The notes beneath the pieces are model-generated. The model was not told the DNA's origin, did not search any database, and was given only the letters and a program-made list of their open reading frames with translations. Source: Ktedonobacterales bacterium (GTDB taxonomy: Bacteria > Chloroflexota > Ktedonobacteria > Ktedonobacterales > JADMIN01). From it: a stretch of 6,227 nt of DNA. Of the stretch, positions 5,318 through 6,227 are shown piece by piece (positions within the stretch are counted from its first letter, which is position 1; the number at the start of each line of letters is the position of its first letter). The translations under genes and the position numbers were made by a program. The stretch is taken from the NCBI GenBank assembly GCA_015478575.1, contig JADMIN010000165.1:1-6227 (forward strand), read 5' to 3'.

Positions 5318-6227
5318 ATGAAATCACGCATTCCACTACGCGATGAGGAGCTGAGTGGCTGGGGCGGCTATGGCGGCGGGCGCTGCCGGGTGGCGTGTCC
5401 GCGCGATGCGGGCGAAGTCGCGGCGCTCTTCACCGAAGCGCGACGGGTGGAGACCACGCTCGCCTTCCGTGGCGCGGGCTATAGCTACAGCGATGCCGCG
5501 CTCAATCGGGCCGCCATCGTGGTGGATATGACGGCGATGTGCCGCATCCTTGCCTGGGATGCCAAGACGGGGCTAGTGACCGCCCAGCCTGGCGTGACCT
5601 TCGCGCAGCTTTGGCGTACCCTCCTGCCAGATGGCTGGTGGCCGAACGTGGCACCTGATGCGAGCGCGGTGACGCTTGGGGGCGCGGGCGCGGCAAATAT
5701 CGCGGGCACGAACGGCTGGCACGCTGGCTTCTTTGGGGATACCGTGCTCTCGCTGGACCTGCTGCTTCCATCGGGCGCAACGCTCATCTGCGACCGCGAA
5801 CGGAACGCTGAGGTGTTCAATGCCGCCATCGGCGGCCTGGGGCTGTTCGGCTGTATCACCGCGCTGACACTCCAGGCGCGACGGGTACATTCAGGGAATA
5901 TGTGGGAGATCTCAAGCGCGCATCCCACGCTCAGTGAGCTGGTGGAGGCGTTGGAGGGCGCGGCTGAGTGGGCCACCAGCCTCGTGGCCTGGATTGATCC
6001 TCAGGCACGCGGTGGCCACTTGGGGCGGGGGATTCTGCGGGCGGCACGCGACCTGGCACCAGATGAGGAGCCACATCCGGCCACCACGCTTGCCCTGGCG
6101 CACCAGTTGCCCGCGCCCAGCCGAGCGGCGCGCGTGTGGGAAGCGACGCACCTGTTCCGGCTGCCAGAGCCACTGGCGGGTCGGCTGGCCCGCCGCGGGC
6201 AGTGGCGGCGCGGACAGGGTATCAACC
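5318..6227 (+). CDS. FAD-binding oxidoreductase, DprE1-like (3' end outside window)
   Basis: This is the N-terminal 303 codons of a VAO-fold flavoprotein with no stop in the window. It resembles DprE1, the decaprenylphosphoryl-ribose 2'-oxidase of actinobacterial arabinan synthesis. Shared elements are an early SGWGG (13-17), the FAD pyrophosphate loop RGAGYSYSDAALN (51-63), VVDMTAM (68-74), the segment TLGGAGAANIAGTNGWHAG (119-137), FFGDTVLSLDLLLPSG (138-153) and IGGLGLFGCITALTLQ (171-186). The covalent-flavin His of some VAO enzymes is not visible in the pyrophosphate loop (Tyr55 there), so FAD is probably bound non-covalently. The W..D....G region (225-237) also recalls DprE1, but the C-terminal catalytic region is missing, so substrate is unknown. 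The frame opens after a stop at 5276-5278. An ATG at 5291 is possible, but 5318 is preceded by AAAGGCGG (5301-5308) and fits the family start. It is likely a soluble or membrane-associated enzyme; a sugar or sugar-lactone oxidase is equally possible. Confidence 0.85.
   Translation, partial: MKSRIPLRDEELSGWGGYGGGRCRVACPRDAGEVAALFTEARRVETTLAFRGAGYSYSDAALNRAAIVVDMTAMCRILAWDAKTGLVTAQPGVTFAQLWRTLLPDGWWPNVAPDASAVTLGGAGAANIAGTNGWHAGFFGDTVLSLDLLLPSGATLICDRERNAEVFNAAIGGLGLFGCITALTLQARRVHSGNMWEISSAHPTLSELVEALEGAAEWATSLVAWIDPQARGGHLGRGILRAARDLAPDEEPHPATTLALAHQLPAPSRAARVWEATHLFRLPEPLAGRLARRGQWRRGQGIN

Overview
The window is GC-rich bacterial DNA (above 60% GC by eye) with all supportable genes on the + strand. 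It holds the distal membrane-arm end of a respiratory complex I (NADH:quinone oxidoreductase) operon in the order nuoL-nuoM-nuoN, followed by the first part of a flavoprotein oxidoreductase gene related to DprE1. The gene order is the usual nuo/ndh order. The high GC and Ala/Gly-rich proteins would fit a Chloroflexota-like or other GC-rich environmental lineage, but this placement is only an impression.

Layout: 1-1661 is the 3' part of nuoL, whose first four or so membrane helices lie upstream of the window. 1647-1773 is an odd junction between nuoL and nuoM. Four perfect 15-bp tandem repeats begin on the last codons of nuoL, then an imperfect palindrome follows. A 38-codon reading frame overlaps the nuoL stop (ATGA) and ends on the preferred nuoM start (TGATG). 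1774-3390 is nuoM, 3421-5115 is nuoN, and 5116-5317 is a non-coding gap with weak hairpins. 5318-6227 is the FAD-linked oxidoreductase, cut by the window end.

NuoL, NuoM and NuoN are the three antiporter-like proton-channel subunits that sit side by side in the membrane arm and couple electron transfer to proton translocation. Nearly all their channel Lys/Glu residues can be located by comparison with E. coli. The exception is the TM5 glutamate of NuoL (E. coli E144), which is alanine here. All three proteins also carry a low-complexity expansion in the same loop, between the helices equivalent to TM13 and TM14. I see no mobile element gene, CRISPR array, tRNA or rRNA. The main novelty candidates are the nuoL/nuoM junction, the parallel loop expansions and the NuoL substitution.
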